Source of the DNA: a bacterium
Lineage (GTDB): Bacteria > UBP14 > UBA6098 > B30-G16
Direction: 5' to 3'
Assembly: GCA_027064665.1 (NCBI GenBank)
Contig: JAMOPH010000403.1
Location: 1 to 5,752, forward strand
DNA length: 5,752 nucleotides
Each line of letters begins with the position of its first letter. Positions within the stretch are counted from its first letter, which is position 1. This document shows, piece by piece, positions 5,117-5,752 of this stretch. The translations under genes were made by a program, and so were the position numbers. The notes under the pieces are model-generated. The model did not search any database. It was not told the DNA's origin and was given only the letters and a program-made list of their open reading frames with translations.

Positions 5117-5752
5117 ATGAAATATGAGACCGTAATAGGTCTGGAAATCCATATCCAGTTGTCCACGAGGACCAAGATGTTCTGTTCCTGTCCGGTGCCG
5201 CCCGAGGACGCAATCCCCAACACCTATGTCTGTCCGGTGTGCCTCGGGATGCCCGGAACTCTCCCGGTGCCAAACGAGGAGGCGGTAAATTACGCACTTA
5301 TGCTTGCGGCGGCGCTTGGATGCCGTGTCAACCGAAAAAGCATTTTTGCCCGCAAAAACTACTTCTACCCCGACCTGCCCAAAGGATACCAGATAACACA
5401 GGACGAAATCCCGATTGCCGAGGAGGGGAAACTGACAATTGAAACCCCCGACGGCGGCAAAAAGGACATCAGAATCCGCAGAATTCATCTTGAGGAGGAT
5501 GCCGGAAAGTCTTTCCACACGATGGGATTTGAGAACTACACTCTCGTGGATTTCAACCGGTGCGGTGTGCCGCTGATAGAGATTGTCTCGTATCCGGATA
5601 TTTCCTCGCCGGAGGAGGCGGCGGCATATGTCCGGGCGATGCGCCAACTGGTCACATATCTTGGAATCTGCGCTGGCGATATGGAAAAGGGCAACCTGCG
5701 GGTTGACGCCAATGTCTCCGTCCGCCCGGCGGGGCAGACTCAACTGGGCAAG
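5117..5752 (+). CDS. gatB: Asp-tRNA(Asn)/Glu-tRNA(Gln) amidotransferase subunit B, N-terminal part
   Basis: GatB is the tRNA-binding and kinase subunit of the GatCAB complex, which converts Glu-tRNA(Gln) and/or Asp-tRNA(Asn) to the amidated forms in organisms lacking the direct synthetase. The first 212 codons are present, of about 475 usually, and the frame is open to the right edge on a codon boundary. Landmarks are YETVIGLEIHIQL (3-15, metal/ATP site region), a four-cysteine zinc site C23, C25, C39 and C42 within the NTYVCPVCLGMPG signature, RKNYFYPDLPKGYQITQ (79-95), HLEEDAGK (124-131), DFNRCGVPLIEIVSYPD (145-161), and GNLRVDANVSVRP (192-204). The ATG at 5117 is chosen because GGAG (5105-5108) sits 8 nt upstream and the N-terminus matches the family. 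An in-frame GTG at 5108 would overlap that site. The gene follows tRNA-Pro by 35 nt. gatC and gatA are not visible. Confidence 0.97.
   Translation, partial: MKYETVIGLEIHIQLSTRTKMFCSCPVPPEDAIPNTYVCPVCLGMPGTLPVPNEEAVNYALMLAAALGCRVNRKSIFARKNYFYPDLPKGYQITQDEIPIAEEGKLTIETPDGGKKDIRIRRIHLEEDAGKSFHTMGFENYTLVDFNRCGVPLIEIVSYPDISSPEEAAAYVRAMRQLVTYLGICAGDMEKGNLRVDANVSVRPAGQTQLGK

Noticed and set aside
4881..5120. 79-codon plus-strand open frame starting just after the MerR-like gene
   Set aside because: It spans the promoter-like region and the tRNA, ends inside gatB, has no Shine-Dalgarno and resembles no family.
4918..5127. Open frame of 69 codons running through the tRNA, with a VAQSGSALAWGARGPRFKSGRPD-like peptide
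   Set aside because: The peptide is a translation of the tRNA-Pro gene itself. This is a well-known false protein in databases. The cloverleaf explains the sequence fully.
5002..5223. Minus-strand open frame containing GAPGFEPGTPGPP
   Set aside because: It is the reverse-strand reading of the tRNA and the start of gatB, another common false gene call.

Overview
The window reads as ordinary bacterial chromosome. All genes are on the + strand, moderately GC-rich and tightly packed. It holds six protein genes (the first and last cut by the window edges) and one tRNA. Every gene is core metabolism or information processing. I see no transposase, phage gene, CRISPR array, toxin-antitoxin pair or defence gene. 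Asparaginyl/glutaminyl-tRNA amidotransferase (GatB), Der, PlsY and a MerR-like regulator in this arrangement point to a bacterium. A TAnnTTTG element before the tRNA, like Bacteroidetes-type promoters, hints at the Fibrobacteres-Chlorobi-Bacteroidetes (FCB) side of the tree or a related uncultured lineage. This is a weak inference from the sequence alone.

Region 1 (1-2388) is a likely operon. It contains the C-terminal part of adenylosuccinate synthetase (purA), an AzgA-type NCS2 purine permease (32 nt later, strong Shine-Dalgarno), and a LeuD/aconitase-type small (swivel) subunit (12 nt later, strong Shine-Dalgarno). The first two share a purine theme: AMP synthesis and nucleobase uptake. 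The third has no large-subunit partner in view, so its substrate is open. Its substrate-specificity loop and its GSSR motif surroundings are unusual.

Region 2 (2389-2572) is a 184-nt AT-rich intergenic region. It has an 11-bp hairpin over the stop codon of the small-subunit gene, a 57-nt nested inverted repeat, and a TTGACA-17 nt-TATCCT promoter-like pair that uses part of the repeat's right arm. This looks like the boundary between two transcription units and is the least explained part of the window.

Region 3 (2573-4878) is der-plsY-merR, with gaps of 8 and 0 nt. It encodes the double-domain ribosome-assembly GTPase Der, the membrane acyl-phosphate:glycerol-3-phosphate acyltransferase PlsY, and a small MerR-family DNA-binding protein.

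Region 4 (4879-5752) is a 129-nt spacer with a possible promoter, tRNA-Pro(GGG) without encoded CCA, a T7 tract, and then the N-terminal 212 codons of gatB, which begins 35 nt after the tRNA and runs off the window.

I do not find a convincing new biological system. The best leads are the orphan aconitase-family subunit and the structured intergenic region before der.
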